Origin: JAWPMV01 sp038527215
Lineage (GTDB): Bacteria > Bacteroidota > Bacteroidia > J057
NCBI GenBank assembly: GCA_038527215.1
Contig: JBCBGC010000001.1
Location: 62,001 to 126,000, forward strand
Direction: 5' to 3'
DNA length: 64,000 nucleotides
How positions within the stretch are numbered: the first letter of the stretch is position 1; every line of letters begins with the position of its first letter. The translations under genes and the position numbers were made by a program. Below are positions 9,191-18,031 of this stretch, piece after piece. The notes beneath the pieces are model-generated. The model searched no databases. It was not told where the DNA came from and was given only the letters and a program-made list of their open reading frames with translations.

Positions 9191-12100
9191 TTATTCAATG
9201 CTGAGCCTTTTGCGTCCTCGTTTGTCGCCTTGACGGATTTCCAGGATGTAGACTCCTTCGGAAAGATCTCCAATTTGCCAACTGGCAGGAGGCGCACCTT
9301 TTACCCTTTTTCTCCGGATCAATCTTCCTCTGGCATCCCACAACAGCAGCTCAGTTTCTCCTCCGAATTCCTGTTCCCATTCGATGAAGATGACTGCTTC
9401 AGCAGGGTTAGGATATACTTTCCAGGCTGAGCCAAAGTCATCATCGAGGTTAGAATTGATGTCATTTACCTGTACCTGAATGAAGGTGGTATCACTGATA
9501 CACCCATCGGCGGAGGTTTCAACCAGGAAGATTTCAAACAGCCCCACCGTATCCCAGTTTATTTGGACAAAATTTGCCGGGTTGGCAGTCTGGATACTTC
9601 CACCGGAAGTGCCCCAGGTGAAACTAGAGCCGACCTGACCCGTGGCGGTGTAAGTGGCTGTCTGGCCAAGGAGCTGGAATACGGTACCTAACACCCCTGG
9701 CTTGGGAGGGACCGGATTAAAGCTCAGGCTGAGAGGATTTGACTGGGCGGTGCAGCCGGCTGCATCTGTTACGGTCACCGTTAAGGTACCGTTTTGAGTA
9801 AAGCTGCGCACACTATCAGTCCCTCCATCTGACCAGAGATACTGAGCGTATCCCGGGGTGGCTTTCAGTTCAAGACTTTCCCCTTCACAAGCCGTGAGAC
9901 CATCGGTGGCGGTAAGATTGACCATAGGATTCGATACCTGAAGATCAAGTACAGCGGTATCGGTGGTACAGCCTGGATAGAGTTCTCCGTAAATGCTAAT
10001 GGAGGTAGTTTCCAGCGGGTTGTTCAAGGTCAGGCTGTTAGCCGTGCCACTTTGCCATAGGCTATCATTGAGCCAGAAGTCATACATCCCGGCCGTGGAA
10101 CTGGCCTGTACACTGAATGAAGTTCCTGCGCATATACTGGTGTCCGGATCGCTCAGGCTAAGTTGCAAGGGATGAGGACCGGCAAAAATATGGTTCGCCA
10201 ATTCCATTGTATCTACGCCAAAGGCATTGCTGGCAATCAGCCTCGCGGTATAGTATCCCGGCTGAAGGAAGGTAACCTGAGGACTAGGACTGTTGGCATT
10301 GGTGCCTCCCACAAAGCTGATGGTATTCGGTTCGAATTGCCACTGCCAGGTATCGGTATAGGTGGAAGCATCCGTAAAGTTAACGGTAGTCCCCGGACAA
10401 ATTTCCTGGAGAGAAGAACTGAACGCAGCCCGGGGGAGGGTGGTGATTTCAATGTCATCCAGGGCCATATCGGCCGCCCAGCCACTGCCCGTTGAACCAC
10501 GGAAACGCACGGTAACCAGTTTGCCATCAAAGGCGGAAAGATCTACCAATTGCTGAATCCATTGGTTGCCCTGGTCTCCGATCACGGGGTCGGCTACATC
10601 CAGGTACCAAACGCCGTCTGCCAGCACATCAATGTGCAACTCACCGATAGCGGAGCCGCGCATGTGTCGCCAAAAACTAAGTTGGGTTTGGTTGGCGCCG
10701 GTCAAGTCGAGGCAAGGAGAAAGCAGGAAGGCTTCATGATTCTGACAGCCAGACCCGCCATTGCCACTGCCTTCCAGGTAGAGATATTTTCCGCTGGCAT
10801 TGCCCAGGGTATGGTCTGTGGTAGGCCCCGTTCCACTAGAAGTGGTGCCTCCCTGGAAGGTCCGCCAATCAATCGAATCTCCCAACCCATTGGGAACGTT
10901 GGCCCATCCCTGACTGAGAATACAGCTCATATCACTACATCCCCAGGCATTGGAACAAAGGCTGAAACTTTCAAAATCCTGGGTGTAGATGGCCTGTATG
11001 GTGGTACCAGGGTACACCTGGATATCGAGTTTCAATGTGTCATCAGCGGAAATCGGGTCTCCTGGTAGCTGGGTCCAAATGGTGAGCTGGTAGTTGCCTG
11101 TACCTGGGAACGAGAGAGAGTCGGCAAAGGTGAAAAATGCGGTATTCCCACTGTTGAGGCTTTGGTTTAGCGTATCCAGGACCACGGGTCCACCATTAAA
11201 CTGATAGCCAACCGGAATCTGACTGATGGCACTGGTGCCGAGATTGGTGAAACCCGCTGTCAATGGGAGCTGGGCGGGGATTTGACAATCTGCATAGTAT
11301 CCTGCCGGATGGGACAGAGAAACCGAAGCCCCTGCATTGGTGGGGAAGCAATTGACATCCCCCGCAGTCTTTAGGAAGGCCAGACTCCGACGACTGATGG
11401 CTCCATTTTGGTCCATACTCTGGATCGCAAACCATTCATCGTCTATCGTGCTCAAGCCATGTACGATGGCATAGGTCTGATTGGTAATGGAAACGGAATC
11501 CATATATTTGGCACCCAGTCTGGTCAGCCAATACATATCGGCATTAGGTACCGGGTCCCAGCCAATCATGGCAGAATCTCCGCAAGACCAGATCACCTGA
11601 AGATTATCCGGGATATTGGCCACGGTGAAGGGTTTGCTTTGGGCGTTGAGACTGCCACTGCTCACTTTGAACAGTGCGTCTCCTGTAAATCCTGCTGGAA
11701 CGCTCCACTCGTAATGGCGTTGGCTGGCGGGAAGGTTGGTCGCCATGCTCGTCCAACTGTTCCCTCCATCTAAGCTATATTCCAAATTGAAGGTGTTGGT
11801 TCCAGCTGCATCCCAGCGCACTACTTCCTGCTCTCCTGGTACAAAGCCTTCGCCGCCGATCGGATAGGTAACCACTAGTTCCCGAGGTACCATATGGGTA
11901 ACCACATACCATTCCTGCGTGCCTACTGGCACGGATGACGCATCCACGGTAATGGTGTAAGTTCCGGGAGCGGGATTGTTCAAGGTAACCTGCTCCATGT
12001 TGTTCATCGCATCAGCCCCTCTTACCGCATTTTGGTCGAGGGTAGTGGCATTCGGCGCAGGATTCAGGATCCAGGGAAGGAAGGTAGTCCCGGCCGGGTC

Positions 12101-13675
12101 CTGGAGGGTTAGGTCTAGGTTGTTGACCAAAGGAATGGTCGCATTGGCGGCCCCTTCCACATCGGTCCAATACAAAAACACTTTCAATTCCTGCATGCCT
12201 GCAGGCACGGTCAGGGTGATGGTTTTGTTGTTGCCCTGGCTCAGGGAGTCAATCTGAAAGGTGCCGTTTTCGATCACCTGATAAGCTCTACGGCCATTGG
12301 CTTTGCCATAGCCGTACTTGAAGTCAGGGCCGGGATTGCCCAGGTCCTGCGCGGTATTCTGCATGATGGCTTTCATCAGGCCGGCAGGAGGCTCCTGCCC
12401 GTAGAATTGCAGGTAAGCCTGGAAAAGCTGTCCGTACATCCCGAGGATGCTGGGCGCGGCATAGGAAGTACCGCCTTCTCCTACGGCGCATATATCTGGT
12501 TTGATCCGTCCATCACTGGTCGGACCAAAACTGCTGAAAGACTCAATGACATCATATCTGTCCAGGGCGCCCACTGCGACCACATTTTTTCCTGCTTTAG
12601 AACCGCCGGTAATGGTCGCCCAACCTGGACCCGCTCCATAGTTACAGTTGGAGTTTTGGCTATTACCTGTGGAGTACACCATCAAAAAATGCGGGTGGTT
12701 CCGGATCGCGATATCCGCGGCCCGGGCATTGCCGTTATACCCCAGGTTACACCCCTGACCGAGAGACTGATTTGCCCCACGCATATTGAAATTGTTGTAG
12801 AGGTTGGGGGCATTATTGATGACAGCGGAGCTATAGCTCAGCACATCAGCGCCGCGGGCCATACCCTCATCGGTGGGGTCAAGATTGCCCGCTCCGGCCA
12901 TATAAGTACCCACGGTAGTGGCATGGTTAGAGATTCCTCCCGTGTGAAGACTGGTATTCAAGCGCCCTTTCAATTCCAGGACATCAGGATTTACCCGGCC
13001 TTCAGATACCACCAGGGTCATCCCGGAACCGTCCAGCCCATAGGTGTCGGCCAGATAATTGGAATGAATGCCCGTCCGATAATGCTGGTTCTCTTCCACC
13101 GGTGGAGGAGGCACGGGTTCTACATAGCTGACAAAAGGCAAGGCTGCCAATTGAGAGAGGGCTCCAGCATCCAGCCGAATGTCTATCGTTTGAATGAAAG
13201 CCACCTGATCCAATATTTCCACCCCAGGGAAGCGCTGCTGTAATTCTTGCACGACAGCGGAGAGGGGCAGGTTTTTGTGGTACAGCACCCGGGCTTCAAC
13301 CTCGCCATTGCTTTCTTGCCAGCTATCCAGCGGATTCCTTTTCCAGGCGCCCTGCATCTGTACCACCCGACTCACGCCAAAGGCAGCCCAATTGGGTTGG
13401 GTCTGAGGTCTGAGGGCGACCAAATACGCCAGATCCGGCTGGTATTGGAGCAATTCCACGCCCTGAGCCGTCAGCTGCTGCTGTCGATTTAGGTCGGGAA
13501 TTTGATCAAACTGAATGAGACGATAATGGTAACCAGCAAATGCGGGTTCTTCAGGAGGCCACTGAATCTCAGCGGGCAAACTGGTCTCACCTGATTTGAA
13601 GCGCAATAAAGGGGATTGCGCATGAGCCAGGGAGCAGCTCACGATGAGTAGTAATAGGGAAAAGCTACGAATCAT
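9191..13675 (-). CDS. secreted S8 subtilase-like multidomain protein with T9SS sorting domain
   Basis: This protein of about 1494 residues starts at the ATG at 13675 (an upstream TTG was rejected) with a clear signal peptide ending AHAQ. After a propeptide-like region comes a subtilase domain. His251 (NHATTVGTYMAG), the oxyanion Asn (STGNSQN) and nucleophile Ser404 (GGTSYAAP) are visible. Where the catalytic Asp is expected (V-x-D-x-G), the sequence reads VVSEGRV, with Ser224-Glu225. C-terminal to this are a P-domain-like beta region, Ig-like modules, a MAM-like domain (around YTQDFESF to DDIEI), a PKD domain, more Ig-like repeats, and a type A T9SS sorting domain (VYPNPAEAVIFIEW to the end). 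It is predicted to be exported by T9SS and attached to the cell surface. It could be an active protease with a shifted acid or a binding pseudoprotease. Confidence 0.85.
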   Translation of the reverse strand: MIRSFSLLLLIVSCSLAHAQSPLLRFKSGETSLPAEIQWPPEEPAFAGYHYRLIQFDQIPDLNRQQQLTAQGVELLQYQPDLAYLVALRPQTQPNWAAFGVSRVVQMQGAWKRNPLDSWQESNGEVEARVLYHKNLPLSAVVQELQQRFPGVEILDQVAFIQTIDIRLDAGALSQLAALPFVSYVEPVPPPPVEENQHYRTGIHSNYLADTYGLDGSGMTLVVSEGRVNPDVLELKGRLNTSLHTGGISNHATTVGTYMAGAGNLDPTDEGMARGADVLSYSSAVINNAPNLYNNFNMRGANQSLGQGCNLGYNGNARAADIAIRNHPHFLMVYSTGNSQNSNCNYGAGPGWATITGGSKAGKNVVAVGALDRYDVIESFSSFGPTSDGRIKPDICAVGEGGTSYAAPSILGMYGQLFQAYLQFYGQEPPAGLMKAIMQNTAQDLGNPGPDFKYGYGKANGRRAYQVIENGTFQIDSLSQGNNKTITLTVPAGMQELKVFLYWTDVEGAANATIPLVNNLDLTLQDPAGTTFLPWILNPAPNATTLDQNAVRGADAMNNMEQVTLNNPAPGTYTITVDASSVPVGTQEWYVVTHMVPRELVVTYPIGGEGFVPGEQEVVRWDAAGTNTFNLEYSLDGGNSWTSMATNLPASQRHYEWSVPAGFTGDALFKVSSGSLNAQSKPFTVANIPDNLQVIWSCGDSAMIGWDPVPNADMYWLTRLGAKYMDSVSITNQTYAIVHGLSTIDDEWFAIQSMDQNGAISRRSLAFLKTAGDVNCFPTNAGASVSLSHPAGYYADCQIPAQLPLTAGFTNLGTSAISQIPVGYQFNGGPVVLDTLNQSLNSGNTAFFTFADSLSFPGTGNYQLTIWTQLPGDPISADDTLKLDIQVYPGTTIQAIYTQDFESFSLCSNAWGCSDMSCILSQGWANVPNGLGDSIDWRTFQGGTTSSGTGPTTDHTLGNASGKYLYLEGSGNGGSGCQNHEAFLLSPCLDLTGANQTQLSFWRHMRGSAIGELHIDVLADGVWYLDVADPVIGDQGNQWIQQLVDLSAFDGKLVTVRFRGSTGSGWAADMALDDIEITTLPRAAFSSSLQEICPGTTVNFTDASTYTDTWQWQFEPNTISFVGGTNANSPSPQVTFLQPGYYTARLIASNAFGVDTMELANHIFAGPHPLQLSLSDPDTSICAGTSFSVQASSTAGMYDFWLNDSLWQSGTANSLTLNNPLETTSISIYGELYPGCTTDTAVLDLQVSNPMVNLTATDGLTACEGESLELKATPGYAQYLWSDGGTDSVRSFTQNGTLTVTVTDAAGCTAQSNPLSLSFNPVPPKPGVLGTVFQLLGQTATYTATGQVGSSFTWGTSGGSIQTANPANFVQINWDTVGLFEIFLVETSADGCISDTTFIQVQVNDINSNLDDDFGSAWKVYPNPAEAVIFIEWEQEFGGETELLLWDARGRLIRRKRVKGAPPASWQIGDLSEGVYILEIRQGDKRGRKRLSIE

Positions 13676-13688
13676 GTCCAACAACTAA

Positions 13689-13705
13689 GCCTGTAAGATA
13701 CAGGC
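13689..13705 (-). repeat. short inverted repeat in the leader of the subtilase-like gene
   Basis: GCCTGTA and TACAGGC are perfect 7-bp arms around AGA, 14 bases upstream of the start codon. It could form a leader hairpin near the ribosome site or be a protein-binding site. There is no other evidence. Confidence 0.35.
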
Positions 13706-13890
13706 AAGGGGGACATTTTGCAACTGGAAAAGATACCCTAAACAGACCTTTTCGATTTTTCTTCCCGTTGCTCAGAAAGCAAGCCAATGCCAGAAAAAAC
13801 TCCTAGAGATTACCCGATGGGGGCGTGGTCGTGGTTGAGGGTGTTTTGGTATCCTATTTTCACCTACTGATATGGCTTCTATAAGCTGAC

Positions 13891-14595
13891 CTAAAAAAGT
13901 AACATACCGATGGATAAGTTGAGGTTCAAGCCAGAGGAAACCGTCTCCTGAAAAAAGAGCCGCTGGAAGGAAGGCAAAAAGTCCCCTCCAGCCCGGTGAT
14001 GGAGCTCGGTTGGTAAGGCCAGCCGAGCGGCTTTTTCGTGAATGGAAAAATAAACGGCCGCGTTTGCGTCCACTACCCATCTGCCGCCAAAAATATGCTG
14101 CCGCCCAATTCCGAGAACTAACTGGCTGGTCATGGCAGAACGGATCTTCAAACGCCTCCGGTATACCTCCAACTGATACCCGCCCCCATCTTCAGTACGA
14201 AAACTGCTGTAGTCCAGGTCAGATCGGCCAATCCGTAAACCGGCCAGGTAATAGCTGCCCATGGGAGCCAGCATGGCGCGGTTGAAATAATGGCGATAGC
14301 TGATGCCCAGACTTTGCTGAAAAATCCCGAGACTGTCGTTGAAGGCAAAGTCATTCTCCTGAACCATATCTCGTGTGCTTCGCTGCTGGAAGTCGAAACT
14401 AAGGCCAACCCGTCGGAAGACGACGGCCTCAACTTCTGCCCGGAATCCATCGACCAACAAAGGATCTGTGAGGCTACTTTTGATGAGCCAATGTTTGCCC
14501 ATATAACCGTTATTTTGGGCCTGTAAGCTCATATTGGGCAGCGTCAGCAAGTAAGCCACCAAAAGAAAAAGGAAGCGAAATATGTGGGTTTTCAT
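13891..14595 (-). CDS. outer-membrane beta-barrel protein
   Basis: This 234-residue protein has a signal peptide (MKTHIFRFLFLLVAYLLTLP... cleaved after LQAQ). The rest alternates short amphipathic strands with glycines and aromatic residues and ends in an aromatic (GMLLF), typical of outer-membrane barrels. Fragments such as SYYLAGLRIGR and VDANAAVYFSIHEKAARL look like barrel strands. It resembles the DUF3575/porin-like proteins of Bacteroidota, but I cannot assign a family firmly. The start codon overlaps the stop of the upstream lipoprotein gene by 4 bases, so it is the last gene of a four-gene operon. Confidence 0.65.
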   Translation of the reverse strand: MKTHIFRFLFLLVAYLLTLPNMSLQAQNNGYMGKHWLIKSSLTDPLLVDGFRAEVEAVVFRRVGLSFDFQQRSTRDMVQENDFAFNDSLGIFQQSLGISYRHYFNRAMLAPMGSYYLAGLRIGRSDLDYSSFRTEDGGGYQLEVYRRRLKIRSAMTSQLVLGIGRQHIFGGRWVVDANAAVYFSIHEKAARLALPTELHHRAGGDFLPSFQRLFFQETVSSGLNLNLSIGMLLF

Positions 14596-15272
14596 AGATT
14601 CTGAAGGATAGCGTAGCTGTCAAAAAAAATAGGCCGAACAATTTCGGGCTTGAAGCCGTTGGGCATGACCCGGATTTCCCGATAGATGATTTCTCCTCGC
14701 GTAACATCAATGAGGACGTGATACATCATGGATTGATGCACGGGAATAAACAGGCGATTAAACCGAAGATTATAGAAGCCCTGTACGGCAAAATAGGGGG
14801 TCCCGTATTTCTCAGCCAGGTAGCTGAAATCACTTTCCATGAGGATGGGTTTTTCCATTCCAAAAGTCAAAGGAAAGCGGTTAAATCCCCGGTGGTTTCG
14901 ATGGATGCTAAGCGGAACTGGCTGGAGTTTGTTGACCTGAAATACTTTTTCTCGAAGCGGCAGGAGTTCATTGAAGTAGGCTGCATCGGCATTATTCTTC
15001 AGAGCAGGATCATAAATTTCCAGTTCCACGCCCGCTTCCTGCGCACTGGAAGCCAGGAGTTCCAGGTAGCCTTGGCGTTTTTGATACTGTTTTTCAATCG
15101 CTTGACTGGGCGATAAACGTGGATCCAGGAATTGAAAATCCGGAGCAATGCTGATCACTTTCTTGATGGCTATGCTTCCTTCCTTTTTTTTAGAAGGTTC
15201 CTGCACCATCATTTCCCCGGTTCGACAGGAAAACGCCAGCGGTAGGAGGAGAAAAATGAGGAAATGTTTCAT
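14592..15272 (-). CDS. lipoprotein of unknown function
   Basis: This 226-residue protein starts MKHFLIFLLLPLAFSC, a lipobox with Cys16, so it is a predicted lipoprotein. The mature part has a Lys-rich linker, then a helical segment (QAIEKQYQKRQGYLELLASS), then a beta-rich C-terminal half with FYNLRFNRLFIPVHQSMMYH. I recognise no family. It sits third in the operon, overlapping both neighbours by 4 bases (ATGA), which suggests translational coupling and a shared role with the M48 protease upstream and the barrel protein downstream. Confidence 0.65.
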   Translation of the reverse strand: MKHFLIFLLLPLAFSCRTGEMMVQEPSKKKEGSIAIKKVISIAPDFQFLDPRLSPSQAIEKQYQKRQGYLELLASSAQEAGVELEIYDPALKNNADAAYFNELLPLREKVFQVNKLQPVPLSIHRNHRGFNRFPLTFGMEKPILMESDFSYLAEKYGTPYFAVQGFYNLRFNRLFIPVHQSMMYHVLIDVTRGEIIYREIRVMPNGFKPEIVRPIFFDSYAILQNL

Positions 15273-16774
15273 GGATTCAGTGCTTGAGAGACAAAAGCGG
15301 CATGCTTGCCTTGGGGATATTTTTGGAGGTAACTTTCAAATTGCTTGCGGGCGTACATCTTAGCCCCGCGTAGGGCAAAAAGTCGGCCCATGTACGCGTG
15401 GAGGTCCTCCGAATCTGGAAATTGCTTGGTCCGGTCAATGAAGAAATATTCTGCGAAGTCCAGATAGGTGCGGCTGCGAATCACATATAAGCTGCAAACA
15501 AACTCTTCGTAAGCAGTTTTAGGTCTGGCTTTCCGGACAGGCAAAAACCTGCCAACGGCATTCCGCTTCTGATAGAAAGCAAGCCAATAAAGGCATTTTC
15601 CCGCGATTTCCTGCAGGTACTGATTTTCAGGAAAGGATTGACCTAGCCGGAGAGAAAGGTAAAGCGCAGGCACATAGGCAGCCCGGTCATAGAGTTGTTG
15701 CACATGCTCAAAATGGGCATAGGTACGGAGTTGGAAAAAAGGAGCTGGTTCCAGTTGGAATTTGACGCCTATATTGACTCCTTCCTCTTTCATTCGCTTA
15801 CTTAAAGCAGCCATGCGCACATCTACACTGGGATGGGTAGAGAGTTTCCGTCGGATTTCCACCTCTTTTTGCTTTTGAGCAGCTTCCTGGGCTCTGCGTG
15901 CATCTTCATTAGCTTGTAGCGCCTCGCTTCCGACCTTGAGCAAATCTTGATTAGCCTTTTCCACCAGGCCCAGATTTTCCCGCACCTTGCAGCCATAAGT
16001 GGTTTCCATATCCAGGTCAGGAAGCCGGTAAAGGGCATCAAGGTTAAGGACGGTGGAATCCGCTTTCAGGTTGATTTTTTTCAACTGTTCCAATGCCTTT
16101 AAGCCTTCTCGTGGGTCATAGCCAGCATTTACAAATAATTCAAAGCCTGTGGCATCAGCGTCCAACTCATTCGAACGGGAAAAGCGCATCAATTCGAATT
16201 TGGTTTCCAGGTCAATGCGGTCGTCAAGGGTTTGAGTGGATAGCTTCTCCATTTCCTCTCTCATGTTAAGAGAGTGAGACCGCCAGTAGTGACTGGCTTC
16301 ATGGCAAAGAATAAAGGCCAGCTGGGCTTCATTTTCCAAATAGGGGAGGAGCGATAGGTTGATAAAAATAGTCCCATCCGGCCAGGCCGTAGCATTGGGC
16401 ACATTGATGGCTGTCCCGTATATGTGAAGCTCTTTGCGCAGGTTGGGTTGATCCTTTAGAACCAAATCAAGGAGTTCATTCAAGTAATCCGAAATCTCTG
16501 GATTGATATAAACCTGCCCGGTCCGAAAAGCCTCCGTTAGGGCATATTGAGCCTCCGTATTAAAGGTCTTTTTGGCATCCTGGGACAGTTGCTCGGATTT
16601 AGCAGCCAGTTCCAGGTATTGCTGGTAGTCGCCTCGCAGATAACGGGAAAAGTGCTCGGGGATCTCCCCTTCAAATTTGAGGGGGGTATAGTTTTTTTCA
16701 AAGTTGGGCTGAGCACTCAGGACAGGTCCGAGTAAACATAGGAATAGAACCCAACTAAAAGATAGGTTGTGCAT
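15269..16774 (-). CDS. M48-family periplasmic metalloprotease
   Basis: This 501-residue protein has a signal peptide (MHNLSFSWVLFLCLLGPVLSAQ) and an M48 peptidase domain. The zinc motif HEASH (His158, Glu159, His162) lies in LAFILCHEASHYWRSHSL. The third ligand is expected in RSNELDADATGFELF, the usual NExxAD-like motif. A stretch HPSVDVRMAALSKRM is also typical of the family (BepA/LoiP-like HPSxxxRI). The C-terminal region is helical, possibly TPR-like, as in BepA, which degrades misfolded outer-membrane proteins. It lacks membrane helices, so it acts in the periplasm or on the outer membrane. It begins 3 bases after the propeller lipoprotein and overlaps the next gene by 4. Confidence 0.85.
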   Translation of the reverse strand: MHNLSFSWVLFLCLLGPVLSAQPNFEKNYTPLKFEGEIPEHFSRYLRGDYQQYLELAAKSEQLSQDAKKTFNTEAQYALTEAFRTGQVYINPEISDYLNELLDLVLKDQPNLRKELHIYGTAINVPNATAWPDGTIFINLSLLPYLENEAQLAFILCHEASHYWRSHSLNMREEMEKLSTQTLDDRIDLETKFELMRFSRSNELDADATGFELFVNAGYDPREGLKALEQLKKINLKADSTVLNLDALYRLPDLDMETTYGCKVRENLGLVEKANQDLLKVGSEALQANEDARRAQEAAQKQKEVEIRRKLSTHPSVDVRMAALSKRMKEEGVNIGVKFQLEPAPFFQLRTYAHFEHVQQLYDRAAYVPALYLSLRLGQSFPENQYLQEIAGKCLYWLAFYQKRNAVGRFLPVRKARPKTAYEEFVCSLYVIRSRTYLDFAEYFFIDRTKQFPDSEDLHAYMGRLFALRGAKMYARKQFESYLQKYPQGKHAAFVSQALNP

Positions 16775-16777
16775 AGC

Positions 16778-17686
16778 TTAGGGTTTCCAATCGAATCCAA
16801 AAAAGGAGGTGAGCATATTAAAATCAGTGGTTAGTTTTGAGGAGCGGCCCGCGTGCTCGATGTAGAAGATTTCGCCGGTGCCGTGAAAGCGTCCGCCAAA
16901 CCATCCGATCCCCTGGGTGCCAACCAGCGGGAAGGCATGAGCCCCTTTCCAGGATCGGTTGCTCCAGCTTTTGTCCCCCTGTTCAAAGGTCCAGACCCGG
17001 TTGAAGGAGCCAGAGCGGGATTGACTGTTGCTGGCCACCAGGAAGGATTGTCCGTCGGGCGCCAGGCGCACGAAGGTGAGTTCCTCATTGGGGATGATGG
17101 TCGCGTCAAATTGATCGTTTGCAAAATCTGCGATGACCGCATATTCATCTGGATTGCCCGCTTTTTTTAGGCAGTAAATTACATCTCCTTCCGGGTTCAC
17201 ATGCACCGCGTATACCTCATCCCCCGGTTCTACCTGAAGGTTGATATTGAGGTCCGGTCCGTAATACCCGAGGGTATTATTGGCCAGATAATAAACGGTT
17301 TGACTGTTGGGCCCCCACCCCAGGTCCCGGGGAGAATCGGCCAGGGGTTCCCGATCCAGTTCTTTGCCTGTGGTATCCAGAATGACCAGGGTGTTTTGAT
17401 CTTGCAGGAGGGCGATTTTGGATTTATCCGGACTGAGCGCCACCAGGCTTTTTTGCCCGGTACTGGCCGGAAGGATTAACTCAGGTTCTAAGCCAAAGGC
17501 GATGTTGAGTCGGTAGAGTTCATGGTTGTAGGTAAAGACCATCAAACCCGCAAAAGGAGCGCCTTGTGGATAAGCCTCCTGCCAGAATCCTTCTGAGTCC
17601 TCAATGGTGATGGATTCATTCAGAAAACAGCCGGAAAGGCACAATAGGGCACCCATCCAAAAGCATTGGAGAAAAGCTTGTTTCAT
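16778..17686 (-). CDS. beta-propeller-like lipoprotein
   Basis: This 302-residue protein has a lipobox (LLCLSGC, Cys20). Repeated short strands of the type S-P-D-K-S-K-I-A-L-L, G-P-N-S-Q-T-V-Y-Y-L and A-P-D-G-Q-S-F-L-V-A are the hallmark of PD40/WD40-like propeller blades, as in TolB. It is probably attached to a membrane facing the periplasm. It is the first gene of the four-gene envelope operon; the M48 protease starts 3 bases after its stop. The ligand or partner is unknown, but a scaffold or sensor role for the protease is a reasonable guess. Confidence 0.6.
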   Translation of the reverse strand: MKQAFLQCFWMGALLCLSGCFLNESITIEDSEGFWQEAYPQGAPFAGLMVFTYNHELYRLNIAFGLEPELILPASTGQKSLVALSPDKSKIALLQDQNTLVILDTTGKELDREPLADSPRDLGWGPNSQTVYYLANNTLGYYGPDLNINLQVEPGDEVYAVHVNPEGDVIYCLKKAGNPDEYAVIADFANDQFDATIIPNEELTFVRLAPDGQSFLVASNSQSRSGSFNRVWTFEQGDKSWSNRSWKGAHAFPLVGTQGIGWFGGRFHGTGEIFYIEHAGRSSKLTTDFNMLTSFFGFDWKP

Positions 17687-18031
17687 GTTGGTTGTGCGAT
17701 GATAATAAAGGGTGGAACAATAAAGCTAAAAAAGATCAGGGCATACCTTAGCTTGGGCTGAATAGCCAATGACTAAGCCGCCTGACTTTTCCTATAAAAG
17801 TCGGTGGTAAAGATAGAAGTCAGGGGGATAAAAAAAAGGGTGGGAGAAAAAGTAAGGATCAGGCTGGTGGGCCTGGGGTGGAAAAGACATGTGTTTTCGG
17901 TTTGCGTGGTACAAACGGTGGTGTTAGGTAACTCTACGGGAGGAGGGGCAATAAGGTTGAAAGAAGCTCCGCTGAGGAGCGGTAAAAAGAGGCATTCCAG
18001 CTGAGAATATTCAACTGGAATGCCTTTTTTC
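17687..18031. other. 345-bp non-coding region
   Basis: This region lies between the minus-strand envelope operon and the end of the GH3 gene. Its right end holds a terminator hairpin at 17984-18030. The left half should hold the promoter of the operon, but I find only the weak match TAGCTTTA on the minus strand (17720-17727). A second small hairpin, GCTCC/GGAGC, lies at about 17966-17980. The reading frames crossing it show no family features. Confidence 0.5.
17984..18030 (-). terminator. terminator after the GH3 gene (bidirectional)
   Basis: AGGCATTCCAG (17990-18000) pairs with CTGGAATGCCT (18015-18025). On the minus strand the stem is followed by CTTTTTACC, and on the plus strand by six T residues. 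It lies directly after the GH3 stop codon. Confidence 0.8.

Noticed and set aside
12407..13243. 278-codon plus-strand open frame
   Set aside because: It lies entirely opposite the subtilase-like gene; its translation has no domain pattern and reflects the GC-rich codon use of the real gene.
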